Source: Streptomyces cathayae
GTDB taxonomy: Bacteria > Actinomycetota > Actinomycetes > Streptomycetales > Streptomycetaceae
Direction: 5' to 3'
Assembly (NCBI RefSeq): GCF_029760955.1
Contig: NZ_CP121682.1
Span: forward strand, 1,798,001-1,862,000
Length of the DNA: 64,000 nucleotides
Made by a program: the position numbers and the translations under genes. The notes under the pieces were generated by a model. The model had not been told where the DNA came from and did not search any database. It saw only the letters and a list, made by a program, of their open reading frames with translations. Of the stretch, positions 17,335 to 26,746 are shown piece after piece (position 1 is the first letter of the stretch; the number at the start of each line of letters is the position of its first letter).

Positions 17335-17423
17335 TTCAGAAACCTCCCTGACGAGGCCGCGACGGTGCGGCCGAGGTGGCTGGAAGTCAACTCGGCCACA
17401 CGTGCGACGTCAAGAAGTAAATC

Positions 17424-17460
17424 CTTAACGAGATGGCAACGGTGCCAATCGTTCTCTAAG
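17424..17460 (-). promoter_or_regulatory. Palindromic operator upstream of xylF
   Basis: The core TGGCA-ACGG-TGCCA (17434-17447) is flanked by AACGA (17427-17431) and TCGTT (17449-17453), and outside these by CTTA and TAAG. The site lies in the 121-base gap between rok7B7 and xylF. It is a plausible binding site for Rok7B7, inferred from position and symmetry. Confidence 0.55.
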
Positions 17461-18667
17461 TGAAGGCAGGAGAGGCCACGGTGAGGGACCCGGTGGCGGT
17501 GCCGTCCAACAGGGTGGAATCGCCCATTTCACCCAGCGCGAGGGCGAGCGCGCCGAGCACCTCCGCACGGCCCCCGAGTGCCCCGGGGAGAACGGAGAGT
17601 TGACGCGCCGCGCTGGGAATCGCGTAGCGGCCGACGGACTCCCTTATCGGTGCGAGCACCAGCTCACCGGCCTCGGCGAGGTCACCGCCCAGCACGACCC
17701 TGCTCGGGTTCAACAGGTTGCAGAGATTGGCGACTCCACTGCCGATGTGACGGCCGACGTCGGCGATCACCCTACGACAGCCGGGATCACCCTCGCGCGC
17801 CAGCCGTACGACGCCTTCCATCGTCAAGTCCGTGCCGTGGCTGGGCTGGAGCAGCGGGAGCACGTAGCGGGCCGCCGCGAACGTCTCCAGGCAGCCGCGG
17901 TTGCCGCACCGGCAGACCGGCCCCGACTCGTCGAGCGTGATGTGTCCGATCTCCCCCGCCGTGCCGCCGGGTCCGCGGTAGATCTTCCCGTTGATCACCA
18001 GTCCGGCTCCGACACCGCTGGCGACCTTGATGTACGCGAGGTCCCGCACGCCCCGGCCGCTGCCCCAGACCATCTCTCCGAGGGCGCCGAGGTTCGCGTC
18101 GTTGTCCACGTGCACGGGCACGCCGAGCCGCCCCCGCAGCTCCTCGGCGGGCTTGGTGCCAGTCCAGCCGGGCAGGATCGCGGTCGAGCCCAGGGTGCCG
18201 GACTCCACGTCGATCGGACCGGGCACGCCGAGGCCTATCCCGGCGACCTTGGCCGGGTCCACCCCGGTCGCCTCGATCAGCCGGCTGACCAGTTGCTCCG
18301 CCCGGTCGAAGCCCTGCGCCGAGGAGGCGTCCACGTCCAGCGGCTCGGACTCCTCGGCCAGCACCTGGTGGGCGAGGTTCCCGATGGCCACCCGCAGGTG
18401 GGCGTGCCCGAAGTCCACCCCGATGACGATCCCGGCGTCCCCGCTGAGCGAGACGCTGCGGGCCCGGCGGCCGCCCGCCGACGTGGGCGTGACCTCGACC
18501 GTCCCGCCCTCCCTCAGCTCCCGGACGATATTGGAGACCGTCGCCGCGGACAGGCCCGTCGTCCTCGCGATCTCGGCCTGGGTGAGGGAGCCGGCCAGCC
18601 GTACCGCTCGAACGACCCGTTCCAGATTGGCTCGGTGCAGCGACGACTGTGACCCCGGAGTCTCCAC
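17456..18667 (-). CDS. rok7B7: ROK-family transcriptional regulator Rok7B7
   Basis: 403 residues. An N-terminal winged HTH (SLTQAEIARTTGLSAATVSNI, about residues 27-50) precedes a ROK sugar-kinase-like domain with GVDFGHAHLRVAIG, GIGLGVPGPID, GEIGHITLDE and the zinc motif CRCGNRGCLE. The phosphate-binding DxGxT motif reads DFGHAH, as in regulator rather than kinase members. The GTG at 18667 has AGGAGG 5 bases upstream, though the frame is open 42 codons further. In S. coelicolor Rok7B7 (SCO6008) affects carbon catabolite repression, antibiotic production and the adjacent xylose operon. It is located between xylFGH and ngcEFG on the same strand. Confidence 0.93.
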   Translation of the reverse strand: METPGSQSSLHRANLERVVRAVRLAGSLTQAEIARTTGLSAATVSNIVRELREGGTVEVTPTSAGGRRARSVSLSGDAGIVIGVDFGHAHLRVAIGNLAHQVLAEESEPLDVDASSAQGFDRAEQLVSRLIEATGVDPAKVAGIGLGVPGPIDVESGTLGSTAILPGWTGTKPAEELRGRLGVPVHVDNDANLGALGEMVWGSGRGVRDLAYIKVASGVGAGLVINGKIYRGPGGTAGEIGHITLDESGPVCRCGNRGCLETFAAARYVLPLLQPSHGTDLTMEGVVRLAREGDPGCRRVIADVGRHIGSGVANLCNLLNPSRVVLGGDLAEAGELVLAPIRESVGRYAIPSAARQLSVLPGALGGRAEVLGALALALGEMGDSTLLDGTATGSLTVASPAFT

Positions 18668-18900
18668 GACGACCTCCTGCGCGCGGGGCCGCTTCGATGA
18701 GACCCCATTCCGTGTCCAACTAGTGAACTCTAAGATGAGCTGTTCCGGTTGCCTTCCGTCAAGAGGTTGAACCGTTTCCGAGTACTTGCACACGTCGGCA
18801 CCCGCCGCTCCCAGGGACGGGTACGGCGGGTGCGCGAGCAGATCCGGAGGGTGACTTCAGAGGATCCCCGGGGGCGCGGCGAGGGGTGGCCGCGGGGCTG

Positions 18901-18918
18901 TTGCGGGAGGGCCCGCAA
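18901..18918 (-). terminator. Short hairpin after ngcG
   Basis: TTGCGGG-AGGG-CCCGCAA, a 7-bp stem with a 4-base loop, lies 12 bases past the ngcG stop. No T-run follows. The rest of 18668-18930 is the rok7B7 promoter region, with no gene seen. Confidence 0.45.
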
Positions 18919-18930
18919 GGGCCCGGGACC

Positions 18931-19863
18931 TCATTTCAGGGCGCCCGCGGTGAGGCCCTGCACGACCTGGCGCTGGAAGACGATGTACGCGGCGAGCACC
19001 GGGAGCATCGCCATCACGAGGCCGGCGAAGAGGCCGGACCAGTCCCCCTTGTAGCCCTGGCTGACGGCCAGCTGCACCAGGCCCTGGGTGAGGACGTGCT
19101 TGTCCTCGTCGGTGTTGAGCACGGTGGGCAGCATGTACTGGTTCCACTGGCCCAGGAAGTTGAAGATGCCCACGCTGATCAGGCCCGGCCTGGCCATCGG
19201 GAGCATGATCTGGAAGAACGTCCTGGTGTGCGAGGCCCCGTCCACGAACGCGGCCTCCGCCACGGTACCGGGCAGGGTCCGGAAGAACGCGGTCAGGAAG
19301 AACACCGTGAACGGCAGCGAGTACGCGATGTAGACCAGGATCAGCCCGTGGATCGTGTTCAGCAGGCCCATGTTGTCGACGACGTAGAACAGCGGGACCA
19401 GGGCGAGCATGACCGGGAAGCTCATGCCGCCGATGAACAGGTAGTAGATGAACCGGTTGCCCGGGAACTCGAAGCGGGCCAGCACATAGGCGGCCATCGA
19501 GCCGAGCACCAGCGTGCCGATGAGTGAACCGCCCACCACCAGGACGGTGTTGAGGAAGTAGTCGCTCATGTGGGCCTGGGTCCAGGCCCGCGACCAGTTC
19601 TCGAAGTGGAGCCTGTCCGGCAGCGACCAGGGCGAGCCGAAGATGGCGGCGTCGTCCTTGAAGGACGTCATCACCGCCCACACCAGCGGCAGGGCCACCA
19701 TGATCGCCCAGATCACCAGGACGCCGTGGGAGAAGACGTTGAGGACGCCGCCCGTCTTCTCCTTCCCGGGGGACGCGCCGCCGGGGCCGTCGGCCTTGGT
19801 GAGCCTGGTGAGGGTGCCACCGGGCTCGGCCGGTACCGGGGCGGGGGTCTCGGTCGTCTTCAT
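18931..19863 (-). CDS. ngcG: Chitin-sugar ABC transporter permease
   Basis: 310 residues. A Pro/Gly-rich cytosolic N-terminus of about 40 residues precedes six hydrophobic segments. The permease EAA loop reads EAAFVDGASHTRTFFQIMLPMARPG over two pieces near residue 215, the contact point for the ATPase. MalG-type C-terminal permeases of CUT1 importers have this layout. With ngcF 4 bases away, it forms the channel for GlcNAc or N,N'-diacetylchitobiose. No ATPase gene is nearby, as expected: Streptomyces CUT1 importers share MsiK. Matches SCO6007 from memory. Confidence 0.88.
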   Translation of the reverse strand: MKTTETPAPVPAEPGGTLTRLTKADGPGGASPGKEKTGGVLNVFSHGVLVIWAIMVALPLVWAVMTSFKDDAAIFGSPWSLPDRLHFENWSRAWTQAHMSDYFLNTVLVVGGSLIGTLVLGSMAAYVLARFEFPGNRFIYYLFIGGMSFPVMLALVPLFYVVDNMGLLNTIHGLILVYIAYSLPFTVFFLTAFFRTLPGTVAEAAFVDGASHTRTFFQIMLPMARPGLISVGIFNFLGQWNQYMLPTVLNTDEDKHVLTQGLVQLAVSQGYKGDWSGLFAGLVMAMLPVLAAYIVFQRQVVQGLTAGALK

Positions 19864-19867
19864 CGGA

Positions 19868-20794
19868 TCAGTACTCCAGCCGCTCGCGCCGCCCCAGCTT
19901 CATCACGAGGGCGGCGAAGGCCAGCGTGACGACGAGCAGGGCGACGCCGATGGTGGTGGCGTAGGCGGCCTGACCGTCACGGAACGCCTTCTGGTACACG
20001 TACAGGACCATGACGGTGGTCGAGTAGTCGGGGCCGCCGGGCCCGGTCGTCATGATGTGCACGACCGCGAACGATTCGGCGCCCAGGGCGAGGATGCCCA
20101 TGTAGACCCAGCCGGACTGCACGGTGTCCCACAGCAGCGGCAGGGTGATGCGGAAGAAGGTGGTGATCCGGTCGGCGCCGTCGAGCAGCGCCGCCTCGTA
20201 GAGGTCCATCGGGATGGACGCCATACCGGCGGAGAAGAGGACCACGAAGAAGCCGACCGTGGACCAGACGACCACGGCCATGACGGCCCACAGGGCGAGG
20301 CCCGGATCGCCCAGCCAGAGCGGCTGGACGTCGTCGAGCCCGACCGCCCGCAGGAACGAGTTGATCGCACCGCTGTCCGGGTTGTACGCGAAAGCGAACA
20401 GCAGGGCGACGATCGCGATCGACAGGACCTGCGGGAAGAAGTAGACGATCTTGTAGAACGCGGAGCCGCGGACCCCGGAGATCACCGGTCCGCCGCGGCG
20501 CCGCCGGCCGCCCACGTTGATCATGAAGGAGAGGAACAGCGCCAGTCCGATCGTCACCACCGGTACCAGCAGGGCGAACAGCAGGCTGTGCCGCAACGAC
20601 TTCCAGAAGATGTCGTCGTCCAGCATGCGCGCGTAGTTGTCGAGCCCCACCATCGTGAAATCGGGGCTCAGCCCGGTCCAGTCCGTGAACGAGTAGTAGA
20701 TCGACTGGATGAACGGCCAGACGACGAAGAGCGCGTACAGCCCCAGGGGGGCCGCCAGGAACCCCACGATGAACCGGTACTTGCCGTGCTGCAT
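19868..20794 (-). CDS. ngcF: Chitin-sugar ABC transporter permease
   Basis: 308 residues, six to seven hydrophobic segments beginning FIVGFLAAPLGLYALFVVWPF. The EAA loop is EAALLDGADRITTFFRITLPLLW (in two parts) near residue 210. It is the MalF-type partner of NgcG in a CUT1 importer. The stretch between the second and third helices holds a run of basic residues (GGRRRRGG), which should face the cytosol. The stop is 4 bases before the ngcG start. A strong hairpin lies in the 82-base gap after ngcE. Matches SCO6006 from memory. Confidence 0.88.
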   Translation of the reverse strand: MQHGKYRFIVGFLAAPLGLYALFVVWPFIQSIYYSFTDWTGLSPDFTMVGLDNYARMLDDDIFWKSLRHSLLFALLVPVVTIGLALFLSFMINVGGRRRRGGPVISGVRGSAFYKIVYFFPQVLSIAIVALLFAFAYNPDSGAINSFLRAVGLDDVQPLWLGDPGLALWAVMAVVVWSTVGFFVVLFSAGMASIPMDLYEAALLDGADRITTFFRITLPLLWDTVQSGWVYMGILALGAESFAVVHIMTTGPGGPDYSTTVMVLYVYQKAFRDGQAAYATTIGVALLVVTLAFAALVMKLGRRERLEY

Positions 20795-20826
20795 TGCTGG
20801 TGACCCCGTTCTGCGCGCGGGCGCCG

Positions 20827-20866
20827 CCGGGGCCGGTCCGGCACGGGTGTGCCGGACCGGCCCCGG
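20827..20866 (-). promoter_or_regulatory. 18-bp hairpin between ngcE and ngcF
   Basis: A perfect 18-bp inverted repeat (20827-20844 with 20849-20866) with a 4-base loop fills half of the gap between the binding-protein and permease genes. A role in partial termination or in protecting the ngcE message is inferred. Confidence 0.7.
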
Positions 20867-20876
20867 TGACGGATTC

Positions 20877-22373
20877 TCACTGGTGCTTGTAGTGCTTGAT
20901 CGACGAGTCCTTGGCCGCCTCGTCGGCGAAGCCCTGGATCTTCTTGATGGTCTCGGCCGGGGTCGCGCGGCCGGCCATCATCTCGCCGATCCCGGAGACG
21001 CCGATCTTCTCCTTCTGGAGCTGCACGTACCAGTCCTGGATGCGCGGGTTCACCACGTTCTCGCCGGCCTTGTCGAGCGCGGCGACACCGGCCTTCAGGC
21101 CCGGGGTGAGTTCGATGCCGTCGGTGCCGCCGTTGTACGCGGTCAGCGACTTCACCTTGCCGGTGAAGTTCCTCGAGGACGCCTCGCTGAGCATGATGCG
21201 CAGTTGCTCCATGCCGCCGGTGCCGTTCTTCGCCTTGGCGGGGACGACGAAGGGTTCGCCGCCGGAGGCCCAGATGGTGCCGAAGGGCAGCTTGTCGGAG
21301 GAGTCGAGTCCGGTGGGCGCGGAGACGGCCAGGTCGAAGTCGGCGGGGATGACCTTCGCCGACTCGTTCTCCACCCAGGAGCCGTTCGGGATGAACAGCG
21401 CCTTGCCCTGGGCCCAGGCGGTCTGGGACTGGACGTGGTCCAGGCCCGGGGTGCCCCTGAGGACGTAGCCCTTCTGCTGGAGCTCGTAGTAGGCCTCGAG
21501 GCACGCCTTGACGGCGGGGTGCTTCCAGGCGTTCGGCTCCAGGTTGTCGATGGCGTCGAGCACCTCGCGCCCGCCGACCTTGCCGATCATCGGGTAGAGC
21601 GAGAAGGGGAGGTAGTACGGGTACTTGCCCGCGTACGTCCAGCCCGCCATGCCCTTCTTCTTGGCCTTGGCGCAGACCGCGAGCATCTGGTCCCAGGTCT
21701 CGGGGTACTGCTCGTCGAGCGAGGCCAGGGCCTTCTGCGAGTACCAGACGCCGTAGACCGTGTAGGCGTAGTACAGGATCCAGACCTGCTCGCCGTCGAA
21801 CCGGCCCATCTCCACGATGCCGGGGCGCAGCGTGTCGCGGACCTTCCTGGCCGGGTCGTCGTAGGAGGGGGCGTCCAGCAGCGGGGTGAGGTCGGCGAGC
21901 TGCTTCTTGCCGACCAGGACGCCCATGTCCATCTGTTCGGCGCCGGAGTTGTCGATGAGGTCGGGCGGGGTGCCCTGGTTGAACCGCGGCTGCAGGGTGG
22001 ACTGGATCTTCTGGGTGGCGGAGAAATCGACCGTCGCCCCGGGGAAGGCCTTCTCGTAGATCTTGACCGCGTCCTCGGCGTACTCCTTGCCGAAACCGCC
22101 GTCGAACAGGACGAATTCCATCTGCGCGGTGTCATTGACGCCGAGCGGGTTCTGCTCGGTCTTCTTGCCCGCCTCGGCCTTGTCCTGGTCCTTCCCGCCG
22201 CCGCTGGCACACGCGGACAGGAAACCCATCGCGGGTACGGAGACCAGGCCGAGCACCGCGGACCGCTTGATCAGATCACGGCGGCCGACTCCGGTGGTGC
22301 TGTGGCCGAAAATATCGCGGGTACGCGTGCCGCGGTCACGGGTGCCGTCGTTCTCGGCGGAAGTGGATCCCAT
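20877..22373 (-). CDS. ngcE: GlcNAc/diacetylchitobiose-binding lipoprotein
   Basis: 498 residues. The N-terminus has a twin-arginine motif (GRRDLIKRSAVLG, from about residue 32) and a lipobox ending FLSAC near residue 59, so export by Tat with lipid anchoring is likely. The rest is a CUT1 solute-binding protein, with FNQGTPPDLIDNSG and VWILYYAYTVYGVWYSQKAL in the ligand-cleft regions. Start: the ATG at 22373 has GAGGA 7 bases upstream; a TTG two codons earlier is too close to it. Its S. coelicolor relative (SCO6005) binds N,N'-diacetylchitobiose with modest affinity, from published work on NgcE. A DasR-like site lies 165 bases upstream. Confidence 0.88.
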   Translation of the reverse strand: MGSTSAENDGTRDRGTRTRDIFGHSTTGVGRRDLIKRSAVLGLVSVPAMGFLSACASGGGKDQDKAEAGKKTEQNPLGVNDTAQMEFVLFDGGFGKEYAEDAVKIYEKAFPGATVDFSATQKIQSTLQPRFNQGTPPDLIDNSGAEQMDMGVLVGKKQLADLTPLLDAPSYDDPARKVRDTLRPGIVEMGRFDGEQVWILYYAYTVYGVWYSQKALASLDEQYPETWDQMLAVCAKAKKKGMAGWTYAGKYPYYLPFSLYPMIGKVGGREVLDAIDNLEPNAWKHPAVKACLEAYYELQQKGYVLRGTPGLDHVQSQTAWAQGKALFIPNGSWVENESAKVIPADFDLAVSAPTGLDSSDKLPFGTIWASGGEPFVVPAKAKNGTGGMEQLRIMLSEASSRNFTGKVKSLTAYNGGTDGIELTPGLKAGVAALDKAGENVVNPRIQDWYVQLQKEKIGVSGIGEMMAGRATPAETIKKIQGFADEAAKDSSIKHYKHQ

Positions 22374-22537
22374 GCTCAAGTCCTCGCCTTCTCCAGGACT
22401 CAGGCGGTGAACCGGATCCTTCCCGGCACCGCGTTCGGGTCAAGCTGGGTCGTGCAGGAAGTGCGGCCGGTGCCGACGGCACCGGTGGTACGGGACGTCT
22501 GCTGTTCGAGGTGCTGTGAGAATGCCCCGGAGTGCCG

Positions 22538-22553
22538 ACAGGTATAGTCCACT
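22538..22553. promoter_or_regulatory. Candidate DasR-responsive element
   Basis: ACAGGTATAGTCCACT matches the dre consensus ACTGGTCTAGACCAGT at 12 of 16 positions and keeps the GG/CC and TA core symmetry. It lies between ngcE and the divergent GH92 gene. DasR represses chitin and GlcNAc uptake genes until glucosamine-6-phosphate binds. Confidence 0.6.
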
Positions 22554-22743
22554 TCCCTCCGACGGAGCAAGATCGAACACAAGGTTCACCATCGGTCTTT
22601 TCCGAGTTGAGACCTGGCGGAAAAATGATCGGTCATCGCGTTCCGCAGCGGAGGAATTCCTTCCCCCGGACGTGAACGACGCAGCCAACACCCTTGACAC
22701 CACTCGCCACTTGGCCCACTACTGGTGCTTGCGCAGCAATTTT

Positions 22744-22755
22744 GACAACGTTGTC
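22744..22755 (+). promoter_or_regulatory. LacI-type operator before the GH92 gene
   Basis: GACAACGTTGTC is a perfect 12-bp palindrome with the central CG of LacI-family sites, 23 bases before the GH92 ATG. No LacI regulator is present in the window. Confidence 0.5.
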
Positions 22756-22778
22756 CAGCGCAGGGAGGGTGCTCGCGC

Positions 22779-25700
22779 ATGCAACACGGAGTTCGGCACA
22801 GAGTTCGCCTCAGATGGGGTCCGGCGGTCGTCGCGACGACCGCCTTCGCCGTGGCAGCGGCCTCGCCGGGCGTCGCGGTCGCCCTTCCCGGGGCCCCCGA
22901 CCGGGCCGACCGGGAGTTCGCTTCGTCGTTCGAGCCGGGGGAGCCCTCCCCCGACTGGCTGAACACGGTCGACACCGCACCGGGCGGCAAGAAGCGCGCC
23001 TCGGGCGTGGACGGCGGCTTCAGCAGCGGCATACCGGGCAATGTCACCGACCACGTCACGGACGTGCGCGCCAGCTCGGAGCACACGGCCGCCGGGGAGG
23101 TGAAGGAGAACCTCGCCGACGGCGAGCCCGGCAGCAAGTGGCTGGCCTTCGCGTCCACCGGCTGGGCCGAGTTCGACCTGGACGCACCGGTCGAGGTGGT
23201 CCGGTACGCGCTCACCTCGGCCAACGACCACGCCGAACGCGACCCGCGGGACTGGACCCTGAAGGGGTCGGCCGACGGCGAGAACTGGAAGACCCTCGAC
23301 ACCCGTTCGGGCGAGACGTTCGCCGAGCGGTTCCAGACCAAGGTCTACGACCTCGACGCGTCGGCCGTCGCCGGGTACCGGCACTTCCGGCTGGAGATCA
23401 CGAAGAACGGCGGGGCGGACGCGCTCCAGCTCGCCGACGTCCAGTTCTCCACCGGCGATACCGAGGAGCCCGTCCCGCAGGACATGCTCTCGCTGGTCGA
23501 CCGCGGCCCGAGCGGCTCCCCGACGGCGAAGTCGGGCGCCGGATTCACCGGAAAGCGTGCCCTGCGCTACGCCGGACGGCACACCGCCGACGGACGGGCG
23601 TACTCGTACAACAAGGTCTTCGACGTCGATGTGGCGGTCGGCCGGAACACCCAGCTGGCCTACCGCGTCTTCCCGTCCATGGCGGACGGCGACCTCGACT
23701 ACGACGCCACCCACGTCTCCGTGGACCTGGTCTTCACCGACGGCTCCCGGCTGAGCGACCTGCGCGCCACCGACCAGCACGGCTTCCCGCTGACCCCGCG
23801 CGGGCAGGGCGCCTCGAAGGTCCTGTACGTCAACCAGTGGAACGACGTGACCTCCCGGATCGGCTCGGTCGCGGCCGGCAGGACCGTCGACCGGATCCTG
23901 GTGGCGTACGACTCCCCCAAGGGACCCGCCAAGTTCCGCGGCTGGCTGGACGACATCTCGCTGACCACGGTGAAACCCGAACGGCCCAAGGCCCACCTGT
24001 CCGACCACGCGGTGACGACCCGGGGCACCAACTCCAGCAGCGGCTTCTCCCGCGGCAACAACTTCCCGGCGACGGCCGTGCCGCACGGCTTCAACTTCTG
24101 GACCCCGGTGACCAACGCCGGCTCGCTGAGCTGGCTGTACGACTACGCGCGCGGCAACAACGCGGACAACCTGCCGACGATCCAGGCGTTCAGCGCGAGC
24201 CATGAGCCGAGTCCCTGGATGGGCGACCGGCAGACCTTCCAGGTGCTGCCCTCCGCCGCGTCCGGCACCCCGGACCTCGGCCGGGAGGAACGCGAACTGG
24301 CCTTCCGTCACGAGAACGAGACCGCGCGGCCGTACTACTACGGGGTGCGGTTCGAGAACGGCCAGAAGGCCGAGATCGCGCCGGCCGACCACGCGGCGGT
24401 CATGCGCTTCACCTATCCCGGCGACGACGCGAGCGTCCTGTTCGACAACGTCACCGAGCAGGCCGGCCTGACCCTCGACAGGGAGAACGGCACCTTCACC
24501 GGCTACTCGGACGTCAAGTCCGGGCTGTCCACGGGCGCCACCCGGCTGTTCGTGTACGGCGAGTTCGACAAGAAGGTCACCGGCGGCGACGCGAACGGCG
24601 TCACGGGCCATCTGCGGTTCGACGCGGGCAAGGACCGTACGGTCACCCTGCGCCTGGCCACCTCCCTGATCAGCGTCGACCAGGCGAAGGACAACCTGCG
24701 CCAGGAGATCCCCGAGGGCCGCTCCTTCGAGGCGGTCAGGAAGAGCGCCCAGCAACAGTGGGACCGGATCCTCGGCAAGGTCGAGGTCGAGGGCGCCACC
24801 CCGGACCAGCTGACCACGCTCTACTCCAGCCTGTACCGGCTGTACCTGTACCCGAACTCCGGCTTCGAGAAGGTCGACGGCACCCACAAGTACGCCTCGC
24901 CGTTCTCGAAGATGCCCGGGCCCGACACCCCGACGCACACCGGCGCGAAGATCGTCGAGGGCAAGGTGTACGTCAACAACGGCTTCTGGGACACCTACCG
25001 GACCACCTGGCCCGCCTACTCCTTCCTGACCCCCTCCAAGGCGGGTGAGCTGGTCGACGGGTTCGTGCAGCACTACAAGGACGGCGGCTGGACCTCGCGC
25101 TGGTCCTCCCCCGGCTACGCCGACCTGATGACCGGCACCTCCTCGGACGTGGCGTTCGCGGACGCCTACGTCAAGGGCGTCGGCTTCGACGCGGAAGCGG
25201 CGTACGACGCGGCCGTGAAGAACGCCACCGTGGTGCCCCCGTCGTCCGGTGTGGGCCGCAAGGGCATGGCGACCTCGCCGTTCCTCGGCTACACCGGCAC
25301 CGAGACGCACGAGGGCCTGTCGTGGGCGCTGGAGGGCTACCTCAACGACTACGGCATCGCGAAGATGGGCGAGGCCCTGTACGAGAAGACCGGCGACAGG
25401 CGCTACCGGGAGGAGTCCGCGTACTTCCTGAACCGGGCCCGGGACTACGTCAACCTCTTCGATTCCGAGGCCGGCTTCTTCCAGGGGAAGAACACGAAGG
25501 GCGACTGGCGCGTCGAGTCCTCGAAGTACGACCCGCGCGTGTGGGGTCACGACTACACCGAGACCAACGGCTGGGGCTACGCCTTCACCGCCCCCCAGGA
25601 CAGCCGCGGCCTGGCCAACCTCTACGGCGGGCGGGGCGGCCTCGCGGACAAGCTCGACGCGTACCTGGCCACCCCGGAGACGGCCTCCCCGGAGTTCAAG

Positions 25701-26594
25701 GGCTCCTACGGCGGGGTCATCCACGAGATGACCGAGGCGCGGGACGTCCGGATGGGCATGTACGGGCACTCCAACCAGGTCGCCCACCACGCCCTGTACA
25801 TGTACGACGCGGCCGGGCAGCCCTGGAAGACCCAGAAGAACGTCCGTGAGGTGCTGTCCCGGCTCTACACCGGCAGCGAGATCGGGCAGGGGTACCACGG
25901 CGACGAGGACAACGGCGAGCAGTCGGCCTGGTACCTGTTCTCCTCGCTCGGCTTCTACCCGCTGGTGATGGGCAGCGGCGAGTACGCCATCGGCTCCCCG
26001 CTGTTCACCAAGGCGACCGTGCACCTGGAGAACGGCCGCAAGCTGGTCGTCAAGGCGCCGAAGAACAGCGCGAAGAACGTCTACGTGCAGGGACTGAAGG
26101 TCAACGGCAAGCGCTGGAACTCCACTTCGCTCCCCCACGCGCTGATCGCGAAGGGCGGCGTCCTGGAGTTCGACATGGGCCCGCGGCCGTCGTCGTGGGG
26201 CACCGGCAAGAACGCGGCACCGGTGTCGATCACCCGGGACGACAAGGTGCCCACGCCCCGCGCGGACGTGCTGAGGGCCGAGGGCGCCCTGTTCGACGAC
26301 ACGTCGGCGACCGGCGCCACGGTGTCCGCGGTCGACCTGCCGGTGACCGGGCAGCCGAAGGCGGTGCAGTACACGCTGACGTCCTCGAAGGCCGCCGAGG
26401 CGCCCACGGGCTGGGTGCTGCAGGGGTCTTCGGACGGCCGGACGTGGAAGGACCTGGACGAGCGGGCGGACGAGTCCTTCCGCTGGGACCGGCAGACCCG
26501 GGCCTTCTCCATCGACAAGCCGAAGGCCTACGGCCACTACCGGCTGGTCCTCACCGGTGAGTCGGCCCTGGCGGAGGTGGAACTCCTGAGCTGA
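22779..26594 (+). CDS. Secreted GH92 alpha-mannosidase with two F5/8C-type domains
   Basis: 1271 residues. A signal peptide ends near residue 35 (SPGVAVALPGA). Residues 95-225 form a discoidin/F5-8 type C (CBM32-like) domain, with DGEPGSKWLAF and DWTLKGSADGENWKTLD. About 230-400 is a beta-rich spacer. Roughly 405-1130 is the GH92 catalytic unit: GTNSSSGFSRGNNFP, VNNGFWDTYRTTWPAY, DGGWTSRWSSPGYADLMTGT split around the active site, and GYHGDEDNGEQSAW with the acidic catalytic residues. A second F5/8C-like domain closes the protein (GWVLQGSSDGRTWKDLDE). GH92 enzymes are calcium-dependent exo-mannosidases. It probably trims mannans or fungal glycans outside the cell, feeding sugars alongside NgcEFG. 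It is divergent from ngcE. Confidence 0.92.
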   Translation: MQHGVRHRVRLRWGPAVVATTAFAVAAASPGVAVALPGAPDRADREFASSFEPGEPSPDWLNTVDTAPGGKKRASGVDGGFSSGIPGNVTDHVTDVRASSEHTAAGEVKENLADGEPGSKWLAFASTGWAEFDLDAPVEVVRYALTSANDHAERDPRDWTLKGSADGENWKTLDTRSGETFAERFQTKVYDLDASAVAGYRHFRLEITKNGGADALQLADVQFSTGDTEEPVPQDMLSLVDRGPSGSPTAKSGAGFTGKRALRYAGRHTADGRAYSYNKVFDVDVAVGRNTQLAYRVFPSMADGDLDYDATHVSVDLVFTDGSRLSDLRATDQHGFPLTPRGQGASKVLYVNQWNDVTSRIGSVAAGRTVDRILVAYDSPKGPAKFRGWLDDISLTTVKPERPKAHLSDHAVTTRGTNSSSGFSRGNNFPATAVPHGFNFWTPVTNAGSLSWLYDYARGNNADNLPTIQAFSASHEPSPWMGDRQTFQVLPSAASGTPDLGREERELAFRHENETARPYYYGVRFENGQKAEIAPADHAAVMRFTYPGDDASVLFDNVTEQAGLTLDRENGTFTGYSDVKSGLSTGATRLFVYGEFDKKVTGGDANGVTGHLRFDAGKDRTVTLRLATSLISVDQAKDNLRQEIPEGRSFEAVRKSAQQQWDRILGKVEVEGATPDQLTTLYSSLYRLYLYPNSGFEKVDGTHKYASPFSKMPGPDTPTHTGAKIVEGKVYVNNGFWDTYRTTWPAYSFLTPSKAGELVDGFVQHYKDGGWTSRWSSPGYADLMTGTSSDVAFADAYVKGVGFDAEAAYDAAVKNATVVPPSSGVGRKGMATSPFLGYTGTETHEGLSWALEGYLNDYGIAKMGEALYEKTGDRRYREESAYFLNRARDYVNLFDSEAGFFQGKNTKGDWRVESSKYDPRVWGHDYTETNGWGYAFTAPQDSRGLANLYGGRGGLADKLDAYLATPETASPEFKGSYGGVIHEMTEARDVRMGMYGHSNQVAHHALYMYDAAGQPWKTQKNVREVLSRLYTGSEIGQGYHGDEDNGEQSAWYLFSSLGFYPLVMGSGEYAIGSPLFTKATVHLENGRKLVVKAPKNSAKNVYVQGLKVNGKRWNSTSLPHALIAKGGVLEFDMGPRPSSWGTGKNAAPVSITRDDKVPTPRADVLRAEGALFDDTSATGATVSAVDLPVTGQPKAVQYTLTSSKAAEAPTGWVLQGSSDGRTWKDLDERADESFRWDRQTRAFSIDKPKAYGHYRLVLTGESALAEVELLS

Positions 26595-26606
26595 GCCCAC
26601 CCCTCG

Positions 26607-26640
26607 AGGCGGGTTCGGGCCTGGCCCGAACCCGCCTTTC
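26607..26640 (+). terminator. Terminator after the GH92 gene
   Basis: A 14-bp perfect stem (26607-26620 with 26624-26637) with a 3-base loop is followed by TTTC. It starts 12 bases after the stop. Confidence 0.88.
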
Positions 26641-26746
26641 CCTTGTGCCGACAAGTGCCCCGCTGCGATTACGGGTCGTGCGCATGGGTGCGTGGGGGGG
26701 CGAGCGGGACGGGAGCGCACCTGCGGCGGGTTCCGGTCCGCCGAAA

